NCBI RefSeq assembly: GCF_036325985.1
Contig: NZ_JAUHLI010000003.1
Span: forward strand, 1-64,000
Length of the DNA: 64,000 nucleotides
Source: Alkalimonas cellulosilytica
GTDB taxonomy: Bacteria; Pseudomonadota; Gammaproteobacteria; Enterobacterales; Alteromonadaceae
Direction: 5' to 3'
The notes under the pieces are model-generated. The model saw only the letters and a list, made by a program, of their open reading frames with translations, was not told the origin of the DNA and searched no databases. Of this stretch, positions 8,453 to 18,092 are shown piece by piece. How positions within the stretch are numbered: the stretch's first letter is position 1; every line of letters starts with the position of its first letter. The position numbers and the translations under genes are program-made.

Positions 8453-9859
8453 ATGTCGGGAGCACGTGAGTCCGTTCATGGCATGTGGTCCGGTCGGTTT
8501 GCGTTTATTCTCGCAGCGACTGGAGCAGCTGTTGGCTTAGGCAATATCTGGAAGTTTCCATACATCATGGGCGAGAACGGTGGCGGTGCCTTCGTGCTGG
8601 TCTATCTGCTGTGCATTGTGCTGATTGGTATACCGGTGATGATGTCCGAGGTACTGATTGGTCGACGTGGTCGCCAAAGCCCAGGCTTGTCGGTGAAAAC
8701 TCTGGCGCAGGAGGCAAGTGCCAGCACTCGTTGGCAAATCGCCGGCTGGAGTGGTTTGGTTGCCAGTTATCTTATTTTATCCTTTTATGCTGTGGTTGCC
8801 GGTTGGGCACTGGCCTATGTCATTAAAACTGCTCGAGGTGACTTTCAGGGCGTTGGGGCAGAAGCCATCGGTGCTCAATTTGGTGCTCACCTCGCCAACC
8901 CCTGGGTACTTATGGCCTGGTCCGCTGTTATCTTATTTGTCACTGTGTATGTGGTGGGACGAGGTGTGCATAAAGGGCTGGAGAAAGCGGTCAATTTTTT
9001 GATGCCAAGTTTATTCGTATTGCTTGGCGTGATGGCCATTTACTCAGCCAGCAATGGTGCTTTCGGCGAGGCAGTAGCCTTTATGTTTACGCCGGATTTT
9101 TCCAAGCTCACTATTAATGGTGTGTTGCTGGCTCTGGGCCATGCGTTCTTTACTTTGAGCTTGGCCTCTGGAGCCATGATCATTTATGGCGCTTATCTGC
9201 CATCCAATGTGTCCATTGCGAAAACTTCCATGTTGATAGCTCTGGTAGACACGGCCGTTGCGATGCTGGCTGGCCTGGCAATTTATCCTTTGGTTTTCCA
9301 ATACGGTCTGACACCTGCAGAAGGCCCGGGACTGATTTTTGTGACCTTGCCAATTGCTTTTGGCTCCATGCCTTTTGGTACTTTCTTTGGTACCTTATTT
9401 TTTGTGATGCTGGTGTTTGCGGCCTTTACGTCGGCGATTGCCATGATTGAATCCACCGTTGCCTGGTTGGTTGAGCGCAAAGGTTTGAGCCGCTTTACAG
9501 CGACAGTGGCCACCGGCGGCTCCTTGTGGTTGCTGGGCTTACTGACCGTGTTCTCATTCTCTGGTGCATCCTGGGCCACATTCGAGCTCAGTGTGTTTGG
9601 CAAGTCCATCAGCAGTTTCTTTGAAGTGGTGGATTACCTGACTTCTGCCATTATGTTGCCGCTGGGGGGGCTGGTGATTGCCGTCTTTACCGGCTGGGTG
9701 ATGAAGAAGAAAATTACCCAGGAAGAGCTGCAAACCTCAGCTTTAATGTATGGTATCTGGCGTTTTGCCATTCGTTGGTTCACGCCGGTCGCTGTCGCTA
9801 TTGTGTTTTTGCATCTGATAGGGGTGCTTGACCGGTTGCTACGCTTGCTTGGGATATAG
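8453..9859 (+). CDS. Neurotransmitter:sodium symporter (NSS) family transporter
   Basis: A 468-residue inner-membrane symporter counted from ATG 8453; an ATG at 8393 overlaps the prc terminator and is rejected. The first segment carries the LeuT-family signature (FILAATGAAVGLGNIWKFPY, GENGGGAFVLVY), which forms the Na+ and substrate site. About eleven or twelve hydrophobic segments follow. Members import amino acids or amines with Na+; the substrate cannot be read from sequence. The next gene, an NhaC antiporter, starts 8 bases after its stop, so the pair forms one operon linked by sodium. Confidence 0.92.
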   Translation: MSGARESVHGMWSGRFAFILAATGAAVGLGNIWKFPYIMGENGGGAFVLVYLLCIVLIGIPVMMSEVLIGRRGRQSPGLSVKTLAQEASASTRWQIAGWSGLVASYLILSFYAVVAGWALAYVIKTARGDFQGVGAEAIGAQFGAHLANPWVLMAWSAVILFVTVYVVGRGVHKGLEKAVNFLMPSLFVLLGVMAIYSASNGAFGEAVAFMFTPDFSKLTINGVLLALGHAFFTLSLASGAMIIYGAYLPSNVSIAKTSMLIALVDTAVAMLAGLAIYPLVFQYGLTPAEGPGLIFVTLPIAFGSMPFGTFFGTLFFVMLVFAAFTSAIAMIESTVAWLVERKGLSRFTATVATGGSLWLLGLLTVFSFSGASWATFELSVFGKSISSFFEVVDYLTSAIMLPLGGLVIAVFTGWVMKKKITQEELQTSALMYGIWRFAIRWFTPVAVAIVFLHLIGVLDRLLRLLGI

Positions 9860-9867
9860 GAATTCGC

Positions 9868-11343
9868 ATGACAACAACAATAAAAGAGCCTAGTTTTCTG
9901 GATGCGGTGTTGCCGATTCTAGTTCTGATTACACTGCTTTCTAGTTCCGTTGTTCTGTTTGGAAATGACTCTTCATACGGACCGAATCAAATTGCCTTGT
10001 TTATAGCCGCAGCGGTCGCTGTGGTCATTGGCATTAAAAACGGTTATCGCTGGGCTGATATTGAGCAGGCGATGATCAAGGGCATTTCGTTATCGCTTGG
10101 CGCTGTGCTTATCTTATTGGCAGTAGGCGCTTTAATTGGTACCTGGCTGTTGGCAGGCACTGTTCCGACACTCATCTACTATGGTATGCAGTTGCTGAGC
10201 CCAAGCTGGTTCTATGCAGCCAGCTGTATTTTGTGCGGTATTGTTGCCATGAGTATTGGTAGCTCCTGGACCACAGCGGCCACGATCGGTGTCGCTTTAA
10301 TCGGGGTGGCCGCTGGCTTGGGGCTATCGCCAGCCATTACGGCCGGAGCCATTATTTCCGGTGCCTACTTCGGTGATAAAATTTCGCCATTAAGTGAAAC
10401 GACCAACCTGGCGCCTGCAGTAGCAGGTGCAGAGTTGTTCGCCCATATTCGTCACATGCTTTGGACTACAGTGCCAAGCATTCTGTTGGCCCTGTTACTT
10501 TTTACGATTATTGGCCTGAACAGCTCCTCTACCGCCGATGCGGTGCATATTGATTTAATCAGCAGTACGCTGCATGAGCATTTTGCCATTAGCTTCTGGA
10601 CCTTGGTCCCGCTGTTTGTGTTACTGGCTATGGCGATTAAAAAAGTGCCTGCTTTCCCAACGGTCTTTATTGGTGCTTTGCTGGGTGGGGTGTGGGCACT
10701 GTTGTTCCAACGCGATCTGATGCAAACACTGATGGAGCAAGATTTAGGTACTGCTATCGGCAGTTTTAAATTGGTGTGGTCTACATTGTTTGATGGCTTT
10801 GCGGTCGAAACCGGCTCAGACGATTTAAACAGTCTGCTTAGCGGCGGCGGCATGTCCGATATGCTCAATACCGTCTGGTTGATTTTTTCTGCCATGATGT
10901 TTGGGGCGGTGATTGAAAAAATTGGCCTGCTGCGCAAATTTGTTCAGTCGATTTTAAAAGCCGCCCACAGCACTGGTTCCCTGATCACCAGCACCATTGC
11001 CACTTGTATTGCCACCAATATTCTGACTGCAGATCAGTACATGGCGATTGTGATGCCCGGGCGGATGTATAAAGAAGAGTACGAACGTCGCGGGCTGGCA
11101 CCAGTGAACCTGTCACGTACCCTGGAGGATGGCGGTACCATCACCAGCCCGCTGATCCCCTGGAATACTTGTGGTGCTTATATGCATGGTGTGTTGAATG
11201 TTAATCCACTTGATTACTTTATCTATGCATTCTTTAACCTGATCAATCCGGTTTTGGCCGTTATTTATGCTTACTGCGGGATCAAAATCCTCAAGCTGAC
11301 ACCGCCGGACAGTGTTCAGCAAGAGCTGCACCTGAAGCCTTAA
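9868..11343 (+). CDS. nhaC: NhaC-family Na+/H+ antiporter
   Basis: A 491-residue polytopic inner-membrane protein with about eleven or twelve hydrophobic segments. Characteristic NhaC-family stretches are IGSSWTTAATIGVALIG, the GAYFGDKISPLSETTNLAP segment and the C-terminal LEDGGTITSPLIPWNTCGAY. Members exchange Na+ for protons, or in some cases couple Na+ to organic acids. It begins 8 bases after the NSS transporter and probably shares its promoter. A hairpin at 11349-11372 follows the stop. Confidence 0.9.
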   Translation: MTTTIKEPSFLDAVLPILVLITLLSSSVVLFGNDSSYGPNQIALFIAAAVAVVIGIKNGYRWADIEQAMIKGISLSLGAVLILLAVGALIGTWLLAGTVPTLIYYGMQLLSPSWFYAASCILCGIVAMSIGSSWTTAATIGVALIGVAAGLGLSPAITAGAIISGAYFGDKISPLSETTNLAPAVAGAELFAHIRHMLWTTVPSILLALLLFTIIGLNSSSTADAVHIDLISSTLHEHFAISFWTLVPLFVLLAMAIKKVPAFPTVFIGALLGGVWALLFQRDLMQTLMEQDLGTAIGSFKLVWSTLFDGFAVETGSDDLNSLLSGGGMSDMLNTVWLIFSAMMFGAVIEKIGLLRKFVQSILKAAHSTGSLITSTIATCIATNILTADQYMAIVMPGRMYKEEYERRGLAPVNLSRTLEDGGTITSPLIPWNTCGAYMHGVLNVNPLDYFIYAFFNLINPVLAVIYAYCGIKILKLTPPDSVQQELHLKP

Positions 11344-11348
11344 AATGC

Positions 11349-11372
11349 AGCCTGAGCCCCACCGCTCAGGCT
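11349..11372 (+). terminator. Hairpin terminator after nhaC
   Basis: A perfect 9-bp stem, AGCCTGAGC (11349-11357) and GCTCAGGCT (11364-11372). The T-run is weak, so termination may be partial. A TATACT box at 11382-11387 just downstream could be the -10 of pepN. Confidence 0.65.
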
Positions 11373-11419
11373 GTTCCACGTTATACTAATCAAAAGCTGT
11401 TGTTGCCATCGGAGTAGTT

Positions 11420-14011
11420 ATGTCTGCAGAAACCATGAGCCGTTCGGTGAAACGCCTGTCTGATTATCAGCCACCGGGTTTTACCATTGACAGTACAGAC
11501 TTAACTTTTGAGCTCGATGCAACTCATACGGTAGTGACTGCTGTGCTCGAGCTTCGGCGGTTGGATCCACAGCTTACGGAGTTGAGCCTGGATGGGCAGC
11601 AATTGCAGCTGTTATCATTGCATTACAACGATAAGCTTCTGGCTGCCAATGAGTTTGACTGTACCAGTCAGCAATTGCGGCTGAAGGTAACCGAAGACAC
11701 CTTTCGACTGACCATCAGAACACAGATCAACCCTCTGGCCAATACGGCTCTGGAAGGGTTGTATTATGCCAATGGCAGCTTTTGCAGTCAGTGCGAAGCC
11801 GAAGGCTTTCGGCGCATTACTTATTACCTGGACCGGCCGGATGTGTTGTCGGTATTTCGCACCACCATCATCGCTGATACAGCGCATTACCCTTATTTAC
11901 TTTCCAATGGCAACAAGGTTGAACAGCGTAAGCTGGATAATGGGCAGACCTTGGTTTGTTGGCAGGATCCATTTCCAAAACCAAGTTACTTATTTGCTCT
12001 GGTTGCAGGTGATTTTGATTTGCTCAGGGGAGATTACCAAACCCGTTCCGGCCGCATGGTAGCCCTGGATTTCTTCGTAGAGAAAGGGCAGGGAGGTAAA
12101 GCCGCATTTGCCCTTGACGCTCTCAAGCGCTCGATGCGCTGGGATGAGCAACGATTTGGGCTGGAGTACGACCTGGATACCTACATGGTGGTGGCGGTTG
12201 ATTTCTTCAATATGGGCGCCATGGAAAACAAAGGCCTGAACGTCTTTAACAGCAAGTATGTGCTGGTCAGTGAGGATACCGCGACCGATACCGATTTCTT
12301 TAATGTCGAGTCCATTATTGGCCATGAATATTTCCACAATTGGACCGGCAACCGGGTGACCTGCCGTGATTGGTTTCAGCTCAGTTTAAAAGAAGGCCTG
12401 ACGGTGTTTCGCGATCAGGAGTTTAGTCGTGATATGGGTTCTGCCACGGTCAATCGTATCCATGCCGTTCAGGTGATCCGTACCGCTCAGTTTGCCGAAG
12501 ATGCCAGCCCGATGGCACACCCGATCCGGCCGCAGCAGGTGATGGAAATGAACAATTTTTACACCGTCACAGTGTATGATAAAGGTGCGGAAGTCATCCG
12601 CATGCTGCATACTTTGCTTGGTGAGGCTGGCTTTCAGGCGGGTATGCGTTTGTACTTCGAGCGTCATGACGGCCAGGCCGTGACCTGTGATGACTTTGTG
12701 CAAGCGATGCAGGATGCCAACCACTACGATCTGAGTGCATTTCGCCTCTGGTATCAGCAGTCCGGTACTCCGGAGCTGACGATGCAGCGGCATTATGAGC
12801 CGCAGCAGCAACGACTGACGCTTCGTTTAAACCAGCGCACTGCTGCCACGGCCGATCAGCCCGATAAAGCAGCTTTGGTGTTGCCGGTTCGCTACCAGTT
12901 GCTGGACGAGTCAGGTAATAAATCAGGGCTCTTCGTGATGCAGGAGCATAACGAAACCCTGGTGTTTGATGGCGTCTCGGCGCAAGCTTTACCCGTAATG
13001 CTGGAAGACTTTTCTGCGCCGGTGCGTTTGAAGCATGATTACAGCGAGCAGGAGCTGTTGCGTATTGCGATGGAGGCCAGTAATGGCTTTGCCCGCTGGG
13101 ATGCGTTGCAGTCTTGCTGGATGCTCTGGTTAGATCAAGCGATGCATCAAAACAATGATTTCAGATTACCTGATGCATTCTTTGAGCTGTATCAGCAACT
13201 ATTAAAGCTGCCGCTCGATGACAAAGCACTAACAGCCGAATTGCTGAAGGTACCGGAGTATCATGTGTTTGCCGAGAACTTTCAGCAGATACCGGTAGAT
13301 GCCATTTTAAGCGCCATCCATAGCTTTCGTCAGCAAATTAGCCAACGTTTAGCGCCCGAGCTCAAGGCGTGTTATCAGCAACACTCGGTAGTTGCCGTTG
13401 AATACAATGAAATGAATGTCGGCATACGAGCACTTAAAAACCGTTGCCTGGATTATTTGGCATTGCATGGGCAGCCTGCGGAAACCTTGTTGTTGCAGCA
13501 ATACAACTCTGCCAGCAACATGACCGATAAGCTGGCTGTGCTCAGCGCTTGTCTGCACAGCGCTCATCCCGCCTTTTTTGGGCTGATGCAGCAATTTGCC
13601 ACTGAATGGCAGCACGATGTATTGGTGTTGGATAAGTGGTTTAGTTTACATGCAGCTCAACCCAGTGCTCAGGTATTCGAACAAATCACCTTGCTTTGTC
13701 AGCACCCAAAGTTCAGCTGGCAAAATCCCAACCGGGTACGGGCGGTGTTTCATGCTTTTGCTATGCAAAACCCCGGGCAGTTTCATCGCATGGATGGCCG
13801 TGGCTACCAGCTGCTGACCGATACCCTGCTGAAACTCGACCCAATCAATCCTCAGGTGTCTGCACGGCTGGTCACTCCTTTATTATCCTGGCAACGCTTT
13901 GACTTGGAGCGACAGGCTTTAATGAAAGCTGCTTTACACCGGCTTTCTGCTCAGCCTGGGATCAGTGATGATCTGTATGAAAAAGTAAGTAAGGCCTTAG
14001 CCAACGAGTGA
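11420..14011 (+). CDS. pepN: Aminopeptidase N
   Basis: An 863-residue M1-family zinc aminopeptidase that removes N-terminal residues from peptides in the cytoplasm. The exopeptidase motif GAMEN is at residues 266-270. The zinc site HEYFH lies at 302-306 with the third ligand E325 in LKEGLTVFRDQEF. Length and architecture match E. coli PepN. The start ATG 11420 follows a GGAG site. The DUF2835 gene starts 10 bases after its stop. Confidence 0.97.
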   Translation: MSAETMSRSVKRLSDYQPPGFTIDSTDLTFELDATHTVVTAVLELRRLDPQLTELSLDGQQLQLLSLHYNDKLLAANEFDCTSQQLRLKVTEDTFRLTIRTQINPLANTALEGLYYANGSFCSQCEAEGFRRITYYLDRPDVLSVFRTTIIADTAHYPYLLSNGNKVEQRKLDNGQTLVCWQDPFPKPSYLFALVAGDFDLLRGDYQTRSGRMVALDFFVEKGQGGKAAFALDALKRSMRWDEQRFGLEYDLDTYMVVAVDFFNMGAMENKGLNVFNSKYVLVSEDTATDTDFFNVESIIGHEYFHNWTGNRVTCRDWFQLSLKEGLTVFRDQEFSRDMGSATVNRIHAVQVIRTAQFAEDASPMAHPIRPQQVMEMNNFYTVTVYDKGAEVIRMLHTLLGEAGFQAGMRLYFERHDGQAVTCDDFVQAMQDANHYDLSAFRLWYQQSGTPELTMQRHYEPQQQRLTLRLNQRTAATADQPDKAALVLPVRYQLLDESGNKSGLFVMQEHNETLVFDGVSAQALPVMLEDFSAPVRLKHDYSEQELLRIAMEASNGFARWDALQSCWMLWLDQAMHQNNDFRLPDAFFELYQQLLKLPLDDKALTAELLKVPEYHVFAENFQQIPVDAILSAIHSFRQQISQRLAPELKACYQQHSVVAVEYNEMNVGIRALKNRCLDYLALHGQPAETLLLQQYNSASNMTDKLAVLSACLHSAHPAFFGLMQQFATEWQHDVLVLDKWFSLHAAQPSAQVFEQITLLCQHPKFSWQNPNRVRAVFHAFAMQNPGQFHRMDGRGYQLLTDTLLKLDPINPQVSARLVTPLLSWQRFDLERQALMKAALHRLSAQPGISDDLYEKVSKALANE

Positions 14012-14021
14012 GGATCCCAAG

Positions 14022-14243
14022 GTGGCTTGCTATCAGTTCTCGCTGCATTTATCCGCAGAGGAGTGCCTCGGTTATTATCAGGGACATTACCGCAATCTGA
14101 TTGTTACGGCTCGGACCGGCGAGCGTATTCAGATCCCGGCAAAGCACTTTCATCGCTTCATTCAGAAAGACGGCATTCATGGTCTCTTTACTATTTTGCT
14201 GGATGAAAAAGGTAAGCTGATAAATTTAATAAAAAATAGTTAG
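14022..14243 (+). CDS. DUF2835 family protein
   Basis: A 73-residue protein starting at GTG 14022, preceded by AGGATCC. It matches the small DUF2835 family that I recall beside pepN in many gammaproteobacteria (YxFSLHLSAEECLxYYxGxxRNLIVTARTGERIQIPAxHF). It has no signal peptide or membrane segment. A PilZ- or Sm-like small beta fold seems plausible from the alternating hydrophobic pattern, but no function is established. It is almost certainly co-transcribed with pepN. Confidence 0.88.
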   Translation: MACYQFSLHLSAEECLGYYQGHYRNLIVTARTGERIQIPAKHFHRFIQKDGIHGLFTILLDEKGKLINLIKNS

Positions 14244-14557
14244 AGCTATTGCTTTAAACGCTGACTTGAAACAGCTGTTCTTACCACCGGGTTATTTCAA
14301 CTGAATTATCATTATCTTAGTTCCATAATTTGGGTTTTTTCAAAAGCTGATTAAACTAATAAGGTATCTTTGTGTATGAAAATTATTTTGTGATGCAAAA
14401 AACAAATACAAATCAACAGATTTAGCTGGCGAGAAGCCTTGCGAAGCTACCGAAATGATGTAATTATTTTATTCATGTGCGCTGAGCTCCGATGAGTGGC
14501 CAGTGTGTCGATACAAAAATAACAATGACCTGCAGGGACAGGGGGGGAGAAACTGAA
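14244..14557. other. 314-base AT-rich intergenic region before the DUF1302 module
   Basis: The longest gap in the window. It is distinctly AT-rich up to about 14480 and has no credible gene. It ends in a strong ribosome-binding site (GGGGGGAGA at about 14544-14552). It presumably holds the promoter and control sites of the four-gene envelope module, but I see no operator or sigma-54 consensus I would defend. Confidence 0.6.
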
Positions 14558-16642
14558 ATGAATAAAAGGCCAATTCTTTTCCATAAAAAGCCTTTAGCGC
14601 TGGGTGTAGCGGCTGCTTTGCTGGCAATGTCGGCCAGCTCCCAGGCAGCTAGCTGGCGGCTTGGGGATGTTGATATTCAGTTCGATTCAACGTTTTCCTA
14701 CGGTGCCAGCTGGCGGACATCAGAGCGTGACTGGGACTCGATCAGTAAAGTAAACCATCCGCGTTTTGATTGGGCTGGCTACAATGCCGGCACCAACAAC
14801 ATTCTCTACACGCCTCAGGATATCTGGGCTCAGCCGGGCGCTTATTCCAGCAACGGTGATGCGGGTAATCTGAACTTTGATCGTGGCGATATGTTCAGCA
14901 ACATGCTGAAAGGCACCCACGACTTATCCATTCGTAAAGACAACATCGGCTTCTTTGGCCGTTTTATGTATTTTTACGACTTTGCCCAGCGCGGCAGCAA
15001 TTATGCCTATACCAATCCACTTTCTGAGCAGCAGGTCAATCCTTGTAACGATAAACGTGCCCGCGAGCTGAGCTGCCGTGACTTCCGGCTGCTGGATGCC
15101 TACATCTACGGCAACTTTGCGCTGAATGATGGCATGAACCCGCTTACTGTGCGCTTGGGCCAGCAAGTACTCAGCTGGGGTGAAAGTACCTTTATTCCTC
15201 ACGGTATCAACATTACCCCGGTGGATGTCGGTATTTTACGTGCTCCTGGTTCGGACTTAAAAGAAGCCTTTATTCCGGTTGGCATGCTGACCATGGCCTT
15301 GGGTATCACTGATAACTTATCGGCTGAAGTGTTCTATCAATACGATTGGGAGAACAGTTACTTACCAGCGCCTGGTACTTACTTCTCCACCAATGACTTT
15401 GCTGGTGCCGGTGGTCATAATCAGAATATTCAGCTCGGTTTTGCCGGAAATCCCGATATTGACTTATACCATGTTCTAGCAAACCTTAATAATATCAGTA
15501 CTATGCTTGCCTCTGGTGCAATAAATGCACAGACAGCTGTCGGTATGTACTTGCAGTATCCTACCAAGGTTGCACTTCGTCCACATGGTAACAACGGCGA
15601 ATTAAAGCCAAAAAATGGTGGTCAGTATGGTGTGAAATTTGAATATTTTTCACCTGAGTTGAATGATACTGAGTTTGCTGTTTACTACATGAACTACCAT
15701 AGCCGGGTCCCATTGATTTCGGGCCGGGCCTCCAATTTCAATCAGGCAGCAATTATGCAGGATATTGGATATCTTGCTCAAAATGCCGGTCAGATTGATA
15801 AAGACACTATTCTGAACTTGCAAGCTTTTGCTCATGGTTTACTGGAGTATCCGGAAGACATCAAGTTGTACGGCTTTAGCTTCAACACCACAGTGGGTAC
15901 CACGTCCGTTGCTGGTGAAATCGCGCATCGTCGCGGTGAACCACTACAAATCGATGATGTCGAAATTTTGTACGCTGGAATGCCTGAGCAACTGGCAAAT
16001 TCAGATGGAGCTTGGGGGCGCCCTGAGTTGGCCGGGATCTCACAGATTGGCCGCTTTGATGGCAATAAGGTACAACCAGGCGCAATGGCCAAAGGTTATA
16101 TCGAGCGTGATACCACCCAAGCACAAATGACGTTCACCCATTTGTTTGGTCCGGTACTTGGTACTGACAACTTCACTATGTTGGCTGAAGTGGGTGGTAT
16201 TAAAATCCACAGCATGCCAGATCATGAAGTGTTGCGCTTAAATGGTCCTAACACCGACCGAAGCGGTGCCCCATTGATTGGTGCGAATGGCCCATCCGAA
16301 GGTTTGCACACCGCATTATCAGACGGCCCTGAGCCAAACCCGTTTCCAACGGCTTCAGCCTGGGGTTACCGCGTGTTTGCTCAGGCTCAGTACAACAACG
16401 TATTTGCTGGTACCAACATGACGCATCGGGTGAACTTTGCTCATGATGTAAATGGCATTACCCCGGATCCACTCTTTATGTTTGTGAAGGGGCGCAAGTC
16501 GCTTGGTTATACCCTTGGCTTTGATTATTTGAATCGTTGGTCCGCAGAGTTGTCTTACAACTGGTTCTGGGGCGGTGTAGGCACCACCAATAACCTGGCA
16601 GACCGTGATTTCGTGTCATTTAACATTAAGTATTCCATTTAA
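14558..16642 (+). CDS. DUF1302 family outer-membrane protein
   Basis: A 694-residue exported protein counted from ATG 14558, chosen for its purine-rich ribosome-binding site and because it opens a clean signal peptide (HKKPLALGVAAALLAMS, cleavage after SQA near residue 30). The mature part is rich in alternating aromatic and polar strands and ends in a beta-signal-like FVSFNIKYSI, as expected for an outer-membrane barrel. DUF1302 proteins are usually encoded next to DUF1329 proteins and RND/MMPL transporters, as here, and are suspected to pass hydrophobic molecules. The actual substrate is unknown. Confidence 0.88.
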   Translation: MNKRPILFHKKPLALGVAAALLAMSASSQAASWRLGDVDIQFDSTFSYGASWRTSERDWDSISKVNHPRFDWAGYNAGTNNILYTPQDIWAQPGAYSSNGDAGNLNFDRGDMFSNMLKGTHDLSIRKDNIGFFGRFMYFYDFAQRGSNYAYTNPLSEQQVNPCNDKRARELSCRDFRLLDAYIYGNFALNDGMNPLTVRLGQQVLSWGESTFIPHGINITPVDVGILRAPGSDLKEAFIPVGMLTMALGITDNLSAEVFYQYDWENSYLPAPGTYFSTNDFAGAGGHNQNIQLGFAGNPDIDLYHVLANLNNISTMLASGAINAQTAVGMYLQYPTKVALRPHGNNGELKPKNGGQYGVKFEYFSPELNDTEFAVYYMNYHSRVPLISGRASNFNQAAIMQDIGYLAQNAGQIDKDTILNLQAFAHGLLEYPEDIKLYGFSFNTTVGTTSVAGEIAHRRGEPLQIDDVEILYAGMPEQLANSDGAWGRPELAGISQIGRFDGNKVQPGAMAKGYIERDTTQAQMTFTHLFGPVLGTDNFTMLAEVGGIKIHSMPDHEVLRLNGPNTDRSGAPLIGANGPSEGLHTALSDGPEPNPFPTASAWGYRVFAQAQYNNVFAGTNMTHRVNFAHDVNGITPDPLFMFVKGRKSLGYTLGFDYLNRWSAELSYNWFWGGVGTTNNLADRDFVSFNIKYSI

Positions 16643-16661
16643 GTAAGGGACGAGAACGATT

Positions 16662-18023
16662 ATGAAAAAACTCACCCTCCTGGCTAGCGCAATAGCCATG
16701 GTTGTAAGCTGCAGTGCACTGGCAAAAATTACGCCGGAGCAAGCTGCTCGTCTTGGTCAGGATCTGACGCCTATCGGTGCTGAACGTGCTGGCAATGCGG
16801 CAGGGACTATCCCTGAGTGGACTGGGGGCATTTTGACACCTCCTGCTGGCTACAAACCGGGCGATCACCACCCGGATCCTTTTGCTGATGATCAAGTAAA
16901 GTTTGTGATTGATAGCAGCAATCTGAACCAACATCGGGATAAACTCAGCCCTGGTCAAATCGCTTTGTTTGAGTTGTATCCGGATACGTTCAAGATGCCG
17001 GTCTACCCAACGCGCCGCTCTGCTTCGTTTCCACAGTACTTTTACGATGCAACCAAAGAAATTGCCACCAAAGCCGAGCTGATTGAAGGCGGTAACGGTC
17101 TGGCCAATGCTGCTATTGGTATCCCATTCCCAATTCCAAGCAATGGTTTAGAGGCAATCTGGAACCACATTGTGCGGTATCGTGGTGTATCTGCAACCCG
17201 TAACGGCGGCCAGGCTGCACCTACCGCTTCCGGTGCTTACACCTTTATTGGTTTCGACGAGCAAATCATGTTCAAGTACTCGCATCCGGATGCGACGCCA
17301 GAGAACCTGATGGCTGAAAACATTTTGTTTAAGTTTAAGCAGAGCGTTACGTCACCAGCTCGTCTGGCCGGTACTGCCTTGCTGGTTCATGAAACCATGG
17401 ATCAAATTGCTACCCCTCGTCAGGCCTGGACTTACAACACTGGGCAGCGTCGTGTGCGTCGTGCACCAAACGTGGCCTATGATGCACCAGGTACTGCGTC
17501 GGATGGTCTGCGTACGACCGATGACTTTGATATGTTCAACGGCTCGCCGGATCGTTACAACTGGGAGCTGAAAGGCAAAAAAGAAATGTACATTCCGTAC
17601 AACAGCTACAAGTTGCACAGCAACGAGCTGAAGTACAGTGACATTCTGATGCCTGGTCATATTAATCCTGAGCATACCCGTTACGAGTTGCATCGGGTCT
17701 GGGTGGTAGAAGCTACGTTGAAAGATGGAATGCGTCATGTCTATGGCAAACGGGTGTTCTACATTGATGAGGACAGCTGGCAGATCCATGTGGCAGACTT
17801 GTACGATAACCGTGGTGATTTGTACCGTGTTGCCATGGCTCATGGTCTGAACTACTACGAAGTGCCAACCCACTGGAGTACGCTGGAAGTCTATCACGAT
17901 CTGAATTCACGCCGTTACATTGCGCTGGGTTTGGATAACGAAGACGTGATGTACGACTTCTCCGTTACCTTGAATGACAATGATTTTACCCCGGCAGCAC
18001 TGCGACGCGAAGGCGTTCGTTAA
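16662..18023 (+). CDS. DUF1329 family exported protein
   Basis: A 453-residue protein with a signal peptide (MKKLTLLASAIAMVVSCSALA, cleavage near 21). There is a cysteine within the hydrophobic stretch, but the residues before it do not make a convincing lipobox. Family hallmarks are the LTPIGAERAGNAAGTIPEWTGG opening and the WQIHVADLYDNRGDLYRVA stretch. The family is thought to resemble lipoprotein-carrier (LolA/LolB-like) folds, suggesting a periplasmic or outer-membrane lipid-binding role. It lies 19 bases after the DUF1302 gene and is followed by a strong hairpin. Confidence 0.88.
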   Translation: MKKLTLLASAIAMVVSCSALAKITPEQAARLGQDLTPIGAERAGNAAGTIPEWTGGILTPPAGYKPGDHHPDPFADDQVKFVIDSSNLNQHRDKLSPGQIALFELYPDTFKMPVYPTRRSASFPQYFYDATKEIATKAELIEGGNGLANAAIGIPFPIPSNGLEAIWNHIVRYRGVSATRNGGQAAPTASGAYTFIGFDEQIMFKYSHPDATPENLMAENILFKFKQSVTSPARLAGTALLVHETMDQIATPRQAWTYNTGQRRVRRAPNVAYDAPGTASDGLRTTDDFDMFNGSPDRYNWELKGKKEMYIPYNSYKLHSNELKYSDILMPGHINPEHTRYELHRVWVVEATLKDGMRHVYGKRVFYIDEDSWQIHVADLYDNRGDLYRVAMAHGLNYYEVPTHWSTLEVYHDLNSRRYIALGLDNEDVMYDFSVTLNDNDFTPAALRREGVR

Positions 18024-18040
18024 GCCCGGACCAAGCGAAT

Positions 18041-18069
18041 CAAAACGGCTGAGTCTCTCAGCCGTTTTG
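18041..18069. terminator. Long perfect hairpin after the DUF1329 gene
   Basis: A 13-bp perfect stem, CAAAACGGCTGAG (18041-18053) and CTCAGCCGTTTTG (18057-18069), with a 3-base loop and a T-run within the right arm. Lying between genes of the same module, it probably attenuates rather than ends transcription into the YCF48-RND pair. Confidence 0.8.
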
Positions 18070-18092
18070 CAATCTAACCGAGACGAATTCAG